This document shows, one piece after another, positions 24,252 through 35,271 of a stretch of DNA of 64,000 nucleotides (positions within the stretch are counted from its first letter, which is position 1; each line of letters starts with the position of its first letter). Under the pieces are notes generated by a model that ran no database searches, had not been told where the DNA came from, and saw only the letters and a list, made by a program, of their open reading frames with translations. The translations under genes were made by a program, and so were the position numbers. This DNA is from Raphanus sativus (Eukaryota; Streptophyta; Magnoliopsida; Brassicales; Brassicaceae). Location: positions 25,522,293 through 25,586,292 of the forward strand of contig NC_079514.1 in the NCBI RefSeq assembly GCF_000801105.2, given 5' to 3'.

Positions 24252-24263
24252 GTGAGGGAGACT
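24252..24263 (+). other. Polypurine tract of family L element
   Basis: AGTGAGGGAGAC-like purine run immediately before the 3' LTR start TGTCATGTCC at 24264; the same run, reversed, follows the LTR at 57278. Confidence 0.75.
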
Positions 24264-27200
24264 TGTCATGTCCCCGATCCTGGATATGATCATTAGGATC
24301 GACCATGGTGCAAGGAGACTCACCAGTCAGGTCATGTGACCTAAAAACAAGGGTATCATGGCCTAGAAGTAAGGTTAAGGGCATCAGGAAGCTAAGATAT
24401 AGCTAAACAAAGAAGGAGACAAGTATAAATGAGCTGTACAAAGTGTATGGCAGCTGGGCGATGCAGTGAGCAAGCTCGACCAGCTAGATGAAGAGTAGTG
24501 CAGCTCAGTGTAGCTCACTGAAGAGTGTGTCAGCTCCCTGAGCTGGATGAACTAGCTCACTCAGCTGGGTCAGCTGGGGATCAGCTCAATTGTAAGACCC
24601 AAACCCGGCCGGCTAGGCCGCGGTCGATGCCTCACGTCGCTCGGTCCATACCCCGACCGAACCACTCAATTTTTCGATCTTTATCTATACTTCCGCCTCA
24701 GGGCGAAGTCTATCTTAGACCTTAGCTCAAGACTACCTTAGTCATTCCCTAGCTTTAAATTAGATCCTTTCAACTTATGCACAGCGGAATATTCTCTACT
24801 TAACCATTGGTCTAAAACCAATCTAACACTGGTCAGATCGAATCACCTTAGCCATGGTCAGTATACACAACTACTACCAGCTCCAAGGTTGATCCTGAAC
24901 CTAATCCAAGTCATACAATAACCGAGGTTCCATTCCCCTAACCATTCTATCTAGATCTATGCAATAATGCTAGATCATACCTTTGCCAAATCCACAGAGC
25001 TTGATAGCTCTTTGTCTCGGCTGCCTTAGCTGTCTAACTAGCTCATCCAGCTAGCTGAGCTGAACCACTTCACTTGAGTTCCCAACTCTGTTCTAGCTGA
25101 TCGAGCTGCGAGGTAGCTTTGCCTAGCTCCCCATCCACTCGTCCAACTCCCCATTATACCTGTATAAACTCTCCCCCTAGGTACTTAGTCATTCAACCAA
25201 CCATCCCCACAGACCAAGTACCTTTGGGAAGTCTTCAGCTGCAAAACCAACCACAAGCAAACATGCTCCAAAAACTAATTAAAATTCATGATAATTCATG
25301 ATAATTCATAACTAAGAGAATGGTCAAGTCAGATTTCTAAGAACTGGCCTCGGTCATACTGATCTCGCCCATGAACAGCCCATATGGCCATAACTGACCA
25401 CCTCTAAATCAATGAGATAAAACTAATCTTTCACCATGATAATTCATGATAAATACCTATTAAGAGATATTTGAAGTCAGATCCTAACAATTCCTTCAGG
25501 AACTATCAGATCTCCACTTACCTGCCCAACCAAGGCCATGGAGAGATTTCTCTGAACCGGCCAACCTGTGGCTCAGTGCCTCAATTTCTGAACAACTTAG
25601 AATAGGATTAATAATGCCCACCAGTTCCTGAGTCAATCAACCAACCACCCCACATGACTCAGAACTAATGAGTCTTCACACATACCTAACCGGCCATGGA
25701 ACCATGTCCCAATGAACCTGGTCAGTCTTGCTCTTCTTCCTGGCTCTCAGCCAATCCTGTACCAACCCAAGGTTGATACCTATCATACCATATGATTCCA
25801 TTATCTCATTGCCACGGCCTGAAGCCATTGGTAATGCAAAACCGTAGATCAGGTTCACTCATGAACCACCATGAATCACTAGTTGCTGTATAGCATCTAA
25901 TTACCATCCCATATGGATGAATTAGTTCAACTATGATCCGCCCCTTTCTCCAGGGTCCTGTATCCCTACAATACATCACAATATATGGTCTCCAAGGGCG
26001 TGCCATACTTGGCCTCATATGCACCTCAAGAGACACCAACATAAACCACAAAGTAATCATATGTACATGTTACCTTATACTTGATCTTACTAGATCTTGT
26101 ACTTCCTGTATCATGTCCGGCCATGCTCCTCAATTGCACGCCTCTAATGCCTTATCATATACTTACAGTATTGATAAGATCTAACCATGGGTCGCACCCA
26201 TCATCCCTTTCATGGAACTTCCATGAAACCAGTTTCTGCACTGCATCCACCTTCAAGGCTGTACATGCCTTTGGGAGTGGAGTCCGGCCTTCTCCATTCT
26301 CTTCTGACCATTTGCGTGTGTTACCATGATGTAGAGGAAGCCTAGGGTGTGTTCATCCATGATCAAACACCACCCAAGGGTCGTGCATCACTTCTCACTT
26401 CAGTGCCCATAAAACTGCCTTTCTACACACCACTGCCCTTAAGGCTGCTCTTGGACTTTGAGAGTGAATCCGGTCATCTCTCTTCTTCCCTGGCCATTTG
26501 GATGTGTAGTAAGGATGTATAGGAAGCCTATGGCGTGGCAAACCATAATCAAAACACACCAAAGAGTCGTTCTCAATTCCCCTCTTGATTGCCATCAAAA
26601 CTGCCTCTTTGCTGCCTTCAAACCTCTCTTGGTCTTGGATTGTGTAATCCGACCATCTCTCTGTTTTCTCTGTTTTTCTTTGGGTTTCAGGAAGAAGAAT
26701 GAAGCCCTGACGTGCCTGCAAAGGCACGGACTTGCCTGATATATATAGAAGAAGGGGTGGTTACTTCTTAACCATTGCATCCCTTCATTAACATTTCTGG
26801 CCATTGATTTAATCAATGGTCCAGGTCACACCTGTTCGCCTATGGCAGTTACCAGACGTCCCTGACAACCCTAACTGCCTCTAGACATGTCACAAACAAG
26901 TCCTAGCTGGTTTCCCAAGCCCCTGGTCTGATCCCAAGTGCCCACCGTCACACCCGGGTGGTCCACATGGTCCAACCACTGTCCGGACCTGGCCCAACTG
27001 CCCAAGACTTGAACACTCAGTCTAGCTGAGTTGAGCTGATCCCCAGCTGACCCAGCCGAGTGAGCTAGTTCATCCATCTCAGGGAGCTGACACACTCTTC
27101 AGTGAGCTACACTGAGCTGCACTACACTTCATCTAGCTGGTCGAGCTTGCTCACTGCATCGCCCAGCTGCCATACACTTTTTACAGCTCCTTTATACTTG

Positions 27201-27822
27201 TCTCCTTCTTGGTTTAGCTATATCTTAGCTTCATGATGCCCTTAACCTTACTTCCAGGCCATGATACCCTTGTTTTTAGGTCTCATGACCTGACTGGTGC
27301 GTCTCCTTGCACCATGGTCGATCCTAATGATCATATCCAGGATCGGGGACATGACATCAACTCAGCTGGACTGAGTGATCAAGTCTTGGGCAGTTGGGCC
27401 AGGTCCGGACAGTGGTCAGACCATGTGGACCACCCGGGTGTGCCGGTGAGCCGGTGGGCACTTGTGGTTGAACCAGGGGCTTGGGCAACCAGCCTAGGCT
27501 TGTGTGTGACATGTCTAGGAGCAGTTAGGCATTTCATGGACTTCAGGTAACTGCCATGGGCTAACAGGTGTGATCTGGACCATTGATGCAACCGAAAGGA
27601 TGCAACCTTTAGAAAGGTAACTGCCCATTCTTCTATATATATCAGGCAAGTACGTGCCTTTGCAGGCAAGCCAGGGCTTCATTCTACACCCTGAAAAACA
27701 AAAGAAAACCAGAGAAAAAGAGAGAGATGGTCGGATTGCACCATCCAACACCAAGGGTGGTTTGAAGGCAGCAAAGAGGCAGTTTTGTGGGCAATCAAGT
27801 GGGAAGTTATGAACGACCCTGT
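24264..27822 (+). mobile_element. 3' LTR of family L element, interrupted twice
   Basis: LTR sequence runs from TGTCATGTCC at 24264 to 24590, is split by an inverted solo LTR, resumes at 27357-27361 and continues to 27822, where a Tat-like element starts. Together this covers about the first 790 bp of the LTR, matching 11496-11793 plus 19551-20054 of the 5' LTR apart from point changes. The remaining roughly 2 kb of this LTR is not found in the window. Confidence 0.85.
24591..27356 (-). mobile_element. Inverted solo LTR of family L
   Basis: TGTAAGACCC at 24591 to GGGGACATGACA at 27356 is the full reverse complement of a family L LTR (2,766 bp), with no internal region. It is flanked by TCAAT on the left and TCAAC on the right. 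The unbroken 5' LTR has TCAAC once at this place, so this is a 5-bp target duplication with one C to T change. It arose by insertion of a full element followed by LTR-LTR recombination. Confidence 0.9.
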
Positions 27823-28329
27823 TGTTGGGGATGGATTGTCACCACCCACAAGGCCCAGCGAACAGGAGGCCCATTACCATCAAGGAGGGAGCGGTCGGCT
27901 CGGCGTCGGCTCCTCGACTGACCCCGACTCGGCTCGTGACTACTTTAGCTAGAGGACGAGCAGCCGAAGCGAGCAACCAAACAGCTCGGGCCGAGCAGTC
28001 ATCCCGATTGGGCCTGTATATCGAAAAGCCCATGACCAAAGGGAAGCGAATTAGGTCGAGACTAACCGACCTAGGAGACTATATAAGGAGTTGAGGACAA
28101 GAAGGAATGGTATCACCACTTAGAGACACAGACTTGCGGCCAGATTAGGGTTTCCTTTATTCTCTTTGTATCTCGCCGCTCTCTTGTACTTCCGGCTAGG
28201 AGCTCGCCGAGCATCGACTAGCCGGCTTTCTTACTCTTGTACCCTCGTTATTCCGACTCTAATAAAACGTCTCTGTTCATCCCACTCTTGAGTTCTTCTA
28301 TTTTCTGTTGACCAAACTCACCTTAAACA
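27823..28329 (+). mobile_element. LTR of a Tat-like Ty3 element (507 bp)
   Basis: Starts TGTTGGGGAT and ends CCTTAAACA, directly followed by a primer site. The preceding five bases (CCTGT, 27818-27822) are the likely left target duplication in the family L 3' LTR. GC content is clearly higher than in the surrounding LTR. Confidence 0.85.
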
Positions 28330-28331
28330 AT

Positions 28332-28349
28332 TGGCGCCCACCGTGGGGC
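28332..28349 (+). other. Primer binding site of the Tat-like element
   Basis: TGGCGCCCACCGTGGGGC, two bases after the LTR; the TGGCGCC start is characteristic of Tat and Athila lineages. Confidence 0.8.
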
Positions 28350-28377
28350 TGATCAGAGTAACGTTTCTTAGCCTAGT

Positions 28378-31119
28378 ATGACGATTGGTGACTCGAACCC
28401 CGGCTCTTCCGGCGAAGCGACCGAGCTTACGCCTCCGCCTCCTCCTCCTCTTCTCTCGTCGGACTTCATGAGCTCCGTGATGGCTCGCCTCGCGCATCAA
28501 GAAGAAGTCCAGAAAACGACGAATGAGCAGCTCGCTGCTCTCGTGGCTGCCCTCACTGCTCCCGCAGGACCGACGAACCGTTCCCAGCCCGTCTGCCGGC
28601 ATCTCTTCCCTCCGACGCCGGCAGAAGACCGCGCTGTGGACGAATCTGACCCTAACGGTCCTCCCGCCGCACACCCTACTCCGACGACTGCAGATCCGAC
28701 GACGATTCGCGAGATCGCCGAGCTCAAACTCAGCCTTCAGCAAATGAGCTCGCAGATTCACCAAGCGACGAGCGCAGCCCCTCAGATCGACAGCGTCATC
28801 GCCTCTACTTCGCGCTCGCCCTTCGCTAGCGAGCTAACCAGGGTCCAGCTCCGTAAGATAGAAAAGCTCCGTCTTCCCGAGTACAAACCCGGAGGCGACC
28901 CCGTCGAACACCTGACAGCCTTCAACATAGCTATGGCCAGAGCTCGCCTTTCCGACGAAGAGAAGGACGCAGGATACTGTCAGCTCTTCGTCGAAACACT
29001 CAACGAGCAAGCGCTAACCTGGTTCTCACAGCTCAGCGAGAACTCGATTCGCAGTTTCCGAGACCTATCAGCCGTTTTCCTCAAGACTTACATCATGTTT
29101 ACCAAGCGAGCAGCAACCGCTTCCAGCCTGTGGAATATGGCGCAAACAAAAGACCAAAGCCTTAAGGACTACATGGAAAAGTTCAAAACGATCGTTTCCC
29201 GAGTCGACGTCCCTGATCACATTGCTATCGACGCTTTGATGAACACTCTCCTCGTCAACTCGAAGTTTCGTAAAGACCTGTATTCCAACCCCACGACTTC
29301 GCTCCCCGACGCTATTGCCCGGTCTCACAATTTCATCCGAATGGAAGAAGATACCAAGGCAATAATTCGGAAGCAGAACGCTGCCAAGCCGGTTGCAGCC
29401 AAAAGTGCGGGTGCTCGGCCAGAGCCGCGCCAGCACGCACCAGCTGATAGCGGCGGCAAAAAAGGAGGTCTCCTTTACGTCGTGGACGCGAACAACGCCC
29501 CTGTCTCAACCATGGTCATGCACGATAAAAAGTGGAATGTTTATCAGCGAGAGACCGACTCTCCAGATGCGTCTCCCAGTACCCCGGGTGCTGGTGTCGT
29601 GGCTAAAGTCGAGTCGGCTCCAGGACCGACCAGAACTCCCATCGATCTCACGAAGCATTGCAAGTATCACGACGTGAAGGGACACGACACGACTGAGTGC
29701 AAGTCTCTCTACGCCCAGTTCCTCTCCTCGATCGAAAGCGGCGATTACAAGATCCAGCCGCCAAAACCCAAACCAAAAGGGGAAAACAGCTGGAGCAGAA
29801 ACAAAGACAAGAAGGCTCAGCGCAAATCGCAAGGCAAAAACCGTAAAAACGACAAACGATCGAAGGACGCTGAGAAGGTCGCCCGGGAAACCGACGATGA
29901 TGACGACTCGGCGGACGACGATCAGCCTGCCAACCGCCAGCGCATTGAAGTAATCCGCGTCCAACCTCAAGGAAAGAACGAACCAGGATCCTCGTCGGAC
30001 GAGGACAACGATACGGAGACCCCAGACGACACTACGGATCTTCGGTCCCTCCTCAATCAAAAGTTTCGATCCACTACCGAGGAAACGCCAGTCTCCTCCG
30101 ATCTCCGCCGACAGATCGACTCGAATCGCGCCGCGAAAGCTTCGGCACAAGAATCCTCCCAAAGGCAGTGCGCCGACAAGCCGAACTGCGATTTGCGAGA
30201 CAAACTCAACGCGAAGATCGGCGACCTGCGGACAACCCTTAACCGCAAGAAAAGGGATACTGTCGAAACGAGTAACGACCTTCGCGATGTGCTCCGCGCG
30301 AAGCGAGCACAAACTCGTCCCCGGATAAACGTCATTATGGGTGGATCACCTCCCTGCGGCGATTCAGTTAGAGCAGTCAAAGACCACCGAAGGCAAGCAA
30401 CTACTTCCCAACGATGGCCCCAGAAGCAAGTAGACGATCAGCCGATTACCTTTTCGTCTGACGATACACTCGGCGTGCACCTCCCTCACAACGATCCTTT
30501 GCTCGTCGTGCTCGGTGTCGACAAGTACGACGTCACAAAAGTACTTATCGATACCGGGAGCTCGGTCGATATCATCTTTCGCGAAACCCTCGTAAAGATG
30601 GGAATTGACCTCAATGACGTCAAGCCTTCTACTCGGACCCTGACAGGGTTCAACGGCTCGTCAGAGGTAATCGCGGGCACGATCCGCCTCTCGGTTCACG
30701 CATGCGGAGTCACTCGGACGGTCAAATTTTCTGTGGTCGGCTCCAAAGCCCCTTACCACGTTATACTCGGCACCCCATGGCTGCATTCAATGCGAGCAAT
30801 CGCATCGACGTATCATCAGTGTGTTAAGTTCCCAGGATCAGACGGGTCGATCAAAACTCTGAAGGGTGATCAGCAAGCCGCGCGGGATCTCCTGATCGCC
30901 ACGGTTAAAATCCAGCGCTCCCAGTCACTTGTCAACTCGGTCTCTCCTCCCGCGAGCAAAGTCTTCCCGCCAAAAGGAAGAAGTCTCGAAGTACCAGTTG
31001 ACGAGTCGGACCCGAGCAAATCAGTCCGAGTAGGCGCATTCCTACCCGACGAAATGCAGCAGAAGATCCTCGAGTTCCTTAAGCAAAAACCTGTCCACGT
31101 TCGCCTGGACGATGTCTGA
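28378..31119 (+). CDS. Tat-like Gag and protease, 913 codons open
   Basis: A single open frame from ATG 28378. The Gag capsid part is at residues 160-330 (LRLPEYKPGGDPVEHLTAF, then WFSQLSENSIRSF). A zinc-finger-like CKYHDVKGHDTTEC lies near residue 427, and a highly charged linker rich in Lys, Asp and Arg spans 460-690. The retropepsin motif LIDTGSSVDIIF has its Asp at about residue 725, with VILGTPWLHSMRAI after it. In the sister lineage Gag and Pol form one frame; here a TGA at 31117-31119 separates it from RT. GC-rich codon use contrasts with neighbouring elements. It packages and processes the element RNA. Confidence 0.85.
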   Translation: MTIGDSNPGSSGEATELTPPPPPPLLSSDFMSSVMARLAHQEEVQKTTNEQLAALVAALTAPAGPTNRSQPVCRHLFPPTPAEDRAVDESDPNGPPAAHPTPTTADPTTIREIAELKLSLQQMSSQIHQATSAAPQIDSVIASTSRSPFASELTRVQLRKIEKLRLPEYKPGGDPVEHLTAFNIAMARARLSDEEKDAGYCQLFVETLNEQALTWFSQLSENSIRSFRDLSAVFLKTYIMFTKRAATASSLWNMAQTKDQSLKDYMEKFKTIVSRVDVPDHIAIDALMNTLLVNSKFRKDLYSNPTTSLPDAIARSHNFIRMEEDTKAIIRKQNAAKPVAAKSAGARPEPRQHAPADSGGKKGGLLYVVDANNAPVSTMVMHDKKWNVYQRETDSPDASPSTPGAGVVAKVESAPGPTRTPIDLTKHCKYHDVKGHDTTECKSLYAQFLSSIESGDYKIQPPKPKPKGENSWSRNKDKKAQRKSQGKNRKNDKRSKDAEKVARETDDDDDSADDDQPANRQRIEVIRVQPQGKNEPGSSSDEDNDTETPDDTTDLRSLLNQKFRSTTEETPVSSDLRRQIDSNRAAKASAQESSQRQCADKPNCDLRDKLNAKIGDLRTTLNRKKRDTVETSNDLRDVLRAKRAQTRPRINVIMGGSPPCGDSVRAVKDHRRQATTSQRWPQKQVDDQPITFSSDDTLGVHLPHNDPLLVVLGVDKYDVTKVLIDTGSSVDIIFRETLVKMGIDLNDVKPSTRTLTGFNGSSEVIAGTIRLSVHACGVTRTVKFSVVGSKAPYHVILGTPWLHSMRAIASTYHQCVKFPGSDGSIKTLKGDQQAARDLLIATVKIQRSQSLVNSVSPPASKVFPPKGRSLEVPVDESDPSKSVRVGAFLPDEMQQKILEFLKQKPVHVRLDDV

Positions 31120-32287
31120 TATGAAGGAATCGACCCGGCTATCACAACCCACGAACTCAATGTTGATCCCAACTTCAAACCCATCCGGCAGAAAAGAAGA
31201 AAGTTGGGACCAGAGCGATCCAAAGCAGTCGCAGAGGAAGTCGAGCGTTTACTCGGTGCCGGTTCAATCACTGAAGTTCGTTACCCGGAATGGCTAGCCA
31301 ACCCGGTGGTCGTCAAGAAGAAGAACGGTAAATGGCGCGTCTGCGTCGACTTTACCGACCTCAACAAAGCATGTCCTAAGGACAGCTACCCGTTGCCTAG
31401 CATCGATCGCTTAGTCGAATCGACGGCCGGTAACGAGATGTTGACGTTCATGGACGCCTTCTCGGGCTATAACCAGATCCTGATGCACCCAGACGACCGG
31501 GAGAAAACTGCTTTTATCACCGATCGGGGAACCTACTGCTATAAGGTGATGCCATTCGGATTAAAAAATGCTGGAGCAACCTACCAGCGGCTTGTCAACC
31601 GAATGTTCGCCGAGCAGCTTGGGAAGACAATGGAAGTCTATATCGACGACATGCTCGTCAAATCGCTCCGAGCCGACGACCACCTAACTCACCTGAAGGA
31701 ATGCTTCGCCATCTTAAACAAGTACGGGATGAAGTTGAATCCCGCAAAGTGCACGTTTGGCGTCTCCTCGGGCGAATTCCTTGGTTACATCGTCACGCAA
31801 CGGGGAATAGAGGCTAACCCGAAACAGATCTCAGCAGTCCTGAACCTCCCCAGTCCGAGAAACTGCCGCGAAGTTCAAAGACTAACAGGACGCATCGCCG
31901 CCCTTAATCGCTTTATCTCCCGATCTACCGACAAATGTCTTCCCTTCTATGATCTCCTCCGAGGGAACAAGAGTTCATCTGGGATGATAAATGCGAGGAC
32001 GCGTTCGTCCAACTCAAGCAATACCTAACGACTCCTCCCGTCTTGGCCAAGCCAGACGTAGGAGACGTTTTGTCTCTCTATATCGCTGTCTCCTCGGCAG
32101 CCGTCAGCAGTGTCCTGATCAAGGAGGACCGTGGCGAGCAGCGTCCGATTTTTTACACTAGCAGACGCACGACCATGACCGGCCCGGAGACCAGATACCC
32201 AACCCTTGAGAAGCTGGCTCTGGCCGTCGTCGACTCCGCGAGGAAATTACGACCCTACTTCCAGTCACACTCTATCGAGGTTCTGAC
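31120..32287 (+). pseudogene. Tat-like reverse transcriptase and RNase H, cut by gap
   Basis: The frame of the gag-protease ORF continues after the TGA. RT motifs are complete: KKKNGKWRVCVDFTDLNKACPKD near 31320-31380, FSGYNQI near 31460, MPFGLKNAGATYQR near 31550 and YIDDML near 31640-31655. Near 31970 one base appears lost and the frame moves to the one open from 32043, which holds the start of RNase H (LYIAVSSAAVSSVLI, then RRTTMTGPETRYPTLEKLALAVV). The sequence ends in the N run at 32288. Only one stop and one shift in about 3.9 kb of coding sequence suggest a young copy. Confidence 0.85.
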
Positions 32288-32387
32288 NNNNNNNNNNNNN
32301 NNNNNNNNNNNNNNNNNNNNNNNNNNNNNNNNNNNNNNNNNNNNNNNNNNNNNNNNNNNNNNNNNNNNNNNNNNNNNNNNNNNNNNN
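32288..32387. other. Assembly gap, 100 N
   Basis: Exactly 100 N, a conventional gap of unknown size. Left is plus-strand Tat RNase H; right is unrelated LTR-type sequence of another, minus-strand element. Confidence 1.
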
Positions 32388-33522
32388 TTGATTTCGTTTT
32401 TTGGCGAAAGTTGCTTCCGCGGTTACTCATGAAGTTTTACGAAGGTTATTTCGTAAATTTTGTAGCTCACCGTCGTGCCATTAGTCTCACGGAAGCGGAT
32501 AGAGTATGCCAAGGATGCGCGGCGATCGTTTCTCGGATTTTTTCGAGAGATTAGATCGGTTTGCGCGTTCTGCCTTAGTCTCATTGATTACTCGAGATTG
32601 CCTCATGTCCGTTCCTCTTTGTCTTCTACCGTTTCATTGTCAAAGGTCTTCGAAAAGTCTGATACTGAATCGAGAATCGATTTTTGATGAAACCTGAAGG
32701 AACAGTGCAGAATCGTTGCAGAATCGTTGAAGCAAAGGGAGGAGAAGTAGGCGAAACTCGAAGAAGGCTAAGGTGGGTAGACAAGTGAAAACGAATGGCA
32801 AGATGTCACTTGAGCGGGGCTTCTTGTTTCGTCAAGCTATGAGCGAACTGGTCAGGTCAAGAAGCTTACGATCTTGTTATTCTTCACGAATGATGTTTCG
32901 TAAAATATTGCCGAGCGAGAGTTTTTCAACAAGAAATTTTGTCGAGTTAATTTTACGGAAATTGTTTCGTAAAATTAGTTTGGATAATATTTGGGTCAAT
33001 CTTTACGAGGATTGGCCCGTGCTTGACGAATGTTTTGTTGCCCGGCGACCAGCGCAGCACGGGCGCGTTAGCCGCCCGGCGTCTAGAGGCAGCACGGGCG
33101 TGCTAGCCGCCCGGCGCCTAGGGACAGCACTGGCGTGCTAGCCGCCCGGCGCCTAGGGACAGCACGGGCGTGCTAGCCGCCCGGGACTGTGCTTCCTCGC
33201 GGGACCTTCCTGTTTTTCTCGTTTTTTTAAAGGTTTCTCAATCGACACTTAGTCTCTCGAGGTTCTTTAATTGTTTTTTTGAGACTTTTGGACATTGATT
33301 TCATCATGATCCCAGCAAGGAATTGTTTCTTAGAACGTTGTTGACCTTTTATTTTACGAGAGTTATTTCACAAAATGTTGTCGAGTTAATTTTACGGAAA
33401 CTGTTTTGTAAAATGTTGTCGAGTTTAATCATGCAAAAGCTGTCTCGTGAAATATTTTTGAGAATTTATTTTACGAAAGGTGTTCCGTAAAATGTTATTG
33501 AATTTTAGCATTAGAAACGCTG
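32388..33522. repeat. LTR-like sequence with repeated TTTTACG...CGTAAAA units
   Basis: No coding potential. The words TTTTACGGAAA, GTTTCGTAAAAT and TGTCGAGTTAATTTTACG recur at 32890-32980 and 33340-33500 with a spacing near 45 bp, each forming a weak palindrome. A minisatellite lies inside (33041-33183). The style resembles 37200-37330 of the minus-strand Tat-like LTR, so this is probably part of its other LTR. Confidence 0.5.
33041..33183. repeat. GC-rich minisatellite, 35-bp period, about 4 units
   Basis: Units start AGCACGGGCG at 33091 and 33161 and AGCACTGGCG at 33126, giving a 35-bp period, with a more diverged unit before 33091. The core AGCACGGG...TAGCCGCCCGGCG is shared with the arrays at 34011, 36578 and 36930. 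Confidence 0.85.
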
Positions 33523-34367
33523 ATTTTCGTCGGCCTCCATACTTATCGGGAAACTTGACATTAATCTTCGGGAAACTTGACATTTATCCTTCCGGAAATT
33601 TAGCATTTATCTTGTTACGTAAAGATAAATGTAAATCGTCGTGTCTATCTTAGATAATCGTAAACGGACTGTCCGATCACGTTTGGTCCCTTTCGGGCCG
33701 TCTCTAGGACTTCCGTTGTTTTCTACGATTTCTTCGGAAGTTCTTCATTCGTTCGTAGAGTTGAGATGAGTGGTGTCTTAAGATAACCATCGCTGTTTTG
33801 TACGAAGATTTAAGATCTTCCTTCCCGTTGATATCTTACGAGTTTCCGAAGTGTTTCCGACGGTCTTAGTTTGGAGTAAGAACCGGAGTTTCGTACGCGG
33901 AATCTCAATGATTCGTCCTGCGAGGACTTTGGGAAAGACTCGAAGTACAGATTTCTGACGGCCGGGGCCTGGGACTTGTGTACCGGAGATTGTTGTCCGA
34001 AGACCCAAGCCAGCACGGGGCTAGCCGCCCGGCGGCCATGGCCAGTACGGGCGCTAGCCGCCGGCGGCTACGGCCAGCACGGGGTAGCCGCCCGGCGGCC
34101 ATGGCCAGCACGGGCGCTAGCCGCCGGCGGCCACGGCCAGCACGGGGCTAGCCGCCGGCGGCCACGGCCAGCACGGGCGCTAACCGCCGGCGGCCACGGC
34201 CAGCACGGGGCTAGCCGCCCGGCGGCCACGGACAGCACGGGCGCTAGCCGCCGGCGGCCACGGCCAGCACGGGGGCTAGCCGCCCGGCGGCCACGGCCAG
34301 CACGGGCGCTAGCCGCCGCGGCCACGGCCAGCACGGGGGCTAGCCGCCCGGCGGCTACAGCCAAGGC
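33523..34367. repeat. Second copy of a Tat-like LTR segment (matches 36101-36840)
   Basis: From 33523 (ATTTTCGTCGGCC) this is a diverged direct copy of 36101-36840, including phrases such as GGGAAACTTGACATTTATC and the minisatellite that closes both. It is in the same orientation as the LTR at 35276-37415 but lacks that LTR's first 800 bp and its far end. Confidence 0.8.
34011..34367. repeat. GC-rich minisatellite, about 32-bp period, about 11 units
   Basis: CAGCACGGGG-type unit starts occur at 34011, 34043, 34075, 34106 and 34138 and onward, each followed by CTAGCCGCC(C)GGCGGCCACGGC-like sequence. Long open frames on both strands here are a by-product of the repeat and are not genes. Confidence 0.9.
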
Positions 34368-35240
34368 CGGGGTCGGCTGCTCGGTTCCTTCGGTTTACGA
34401 GTGTTCGTGTTCGTTATGTTGATGTCGATTCCCGGCATATCTTCCGCAGCCCAAGCGAACGTGTTAGGGTGCTTCTTGAGACATGCGATGAGTTCTGCTT
34501 TCAACGGATCGCGGAGATTGGCTCCAATCTCCACGCACCGCTCTGGGTTAGTCTCGTCGAGGCAGACCGAAATTACTGGTTCGCAAGTGGGCTCACGTTT
34601 CCCTTCTAAGGCTTCAGCTCTTTGCGATTGCCAGAAGATTTCTGGAGGGTCATGCGATGCTGGTTCGTGGGTTGCTTGCTTTTTTGGGTTAGTTTCGGGC
34701 TCAGAGTTTTTTCGTTTTAACCCAGCGGCCAAGCAGAATTGCGGCGCTTTATGATCTCCTTGTATTGTTTCTACTCCGAAGAGGGTCGGAAATTTGAGGC
34801 ACAGATGGAAAGTCGAGGGGATTGCTCGCATGGAGTTTTAACCACGGAGTCCCGACGATCGCGTTATATGCTGCTGGACCGTCGACTACCAAAAATTCCA
34901 CCATCTTCGTGACGCTCCCGGCTCTGACCGAGAGATCGACCGAGCCGAGGGTCATTGTGATATTTCCTGAGAGTCCGATTATCGGATTGGGATCGTCCGT
35001 GATCGCGCTTAGGTCGATTCCCATCCTCTCGAGAGTGTTTTTATATATAATATTTGTCGAGCATCCGGTGTCGACCAATATTCTTGCTACGTCGATGTCC
35101 TGGATTGTTAGTCGATAACGAGGAGTTCGTCGTGAGTTTTGGCTTGACCAGTCGTTGCTCTGTCCCCGAATGACACGATGTTGCGGACAGGTGATGTGGC
35201 CATGCTGTTGTTACCAATCGTAGGTTTTTGAGTAAGAGAA
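34355..35240 (-). pseudogene. Tat-like gag-start/protease remnant, minus strand, gag deleted
   Basis: Reading leftward from the primer site: a short N-terminal stretch (35200-35108) is followed almost at once by a retropepsin (MVDTGCSTNIIYKN near 35078, VDGPAAYNAIVGTPWL near 34880). After that comes the linker toward RT, with PNTFAWAAEDMPGIDI near 34450. The sequence then breaks off before any RT motif and runs into the minisatellite at about 34370. Nearly all of gag and all of RT, RNase H and integrase are missing, and a frame change separates the protease from the linker near 34800. The element was non-autonomous or has been rearranged. Confidence 0.75.
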
Positions 35241-35253
35241 TCCGACCCCCCCC

Positions 35254-35271
35254 CCCCTCCTTCTAGCGCCA
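35254..35271 (-). other. Primer binding site of the minus-strand Tat-like element
   Basis: On the minus strand TGGCGCTAGAAGGAGGGG, four bases inside the LTR end at 35276. A run of C follows on the plus strand. TGGCGC is the usual start in Tat elements. Confidence 0.75.

Larger units (their letters stand above)
22022..24263 (+). mobile_element. Internal region of family L element: gag stub and protease only
   Basis: The internal part is only 2,242 bp. Around 22390-22500 a short stretch resembles the start of a chromovirus (Tekay-like) gag (YLRVLEHIAQMKTKYFSG, then DPFEADEWRF), followed by a stop. A protease-like stretch (23119-23523) follows, then a linker toward RT with EFKDVFRALQGVP-type residues near 23640-23690. 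Close to 23790 it breaks off before any RT motif. No RT, RNase H or integrase is present. It ends with a purine tract (24252-24261) before the 3' LTR. It is non-autonomous. Confidence 0.85.

Noticed and set aside
28318..30380. Minus-strand frames of 100-268 codons opposite the Tat gag
   Set aside because: They are shadows of a GC-rich gag on the other strand, without independent features.
33976..34422. Long open frames on both strands over the minisatellite (Arg/Ala/Gly-rich products)
   Set aside because: They follow from a near-32-bp GC-rich repeat lacking stop words; the products are low-complexity and shared by both strands.
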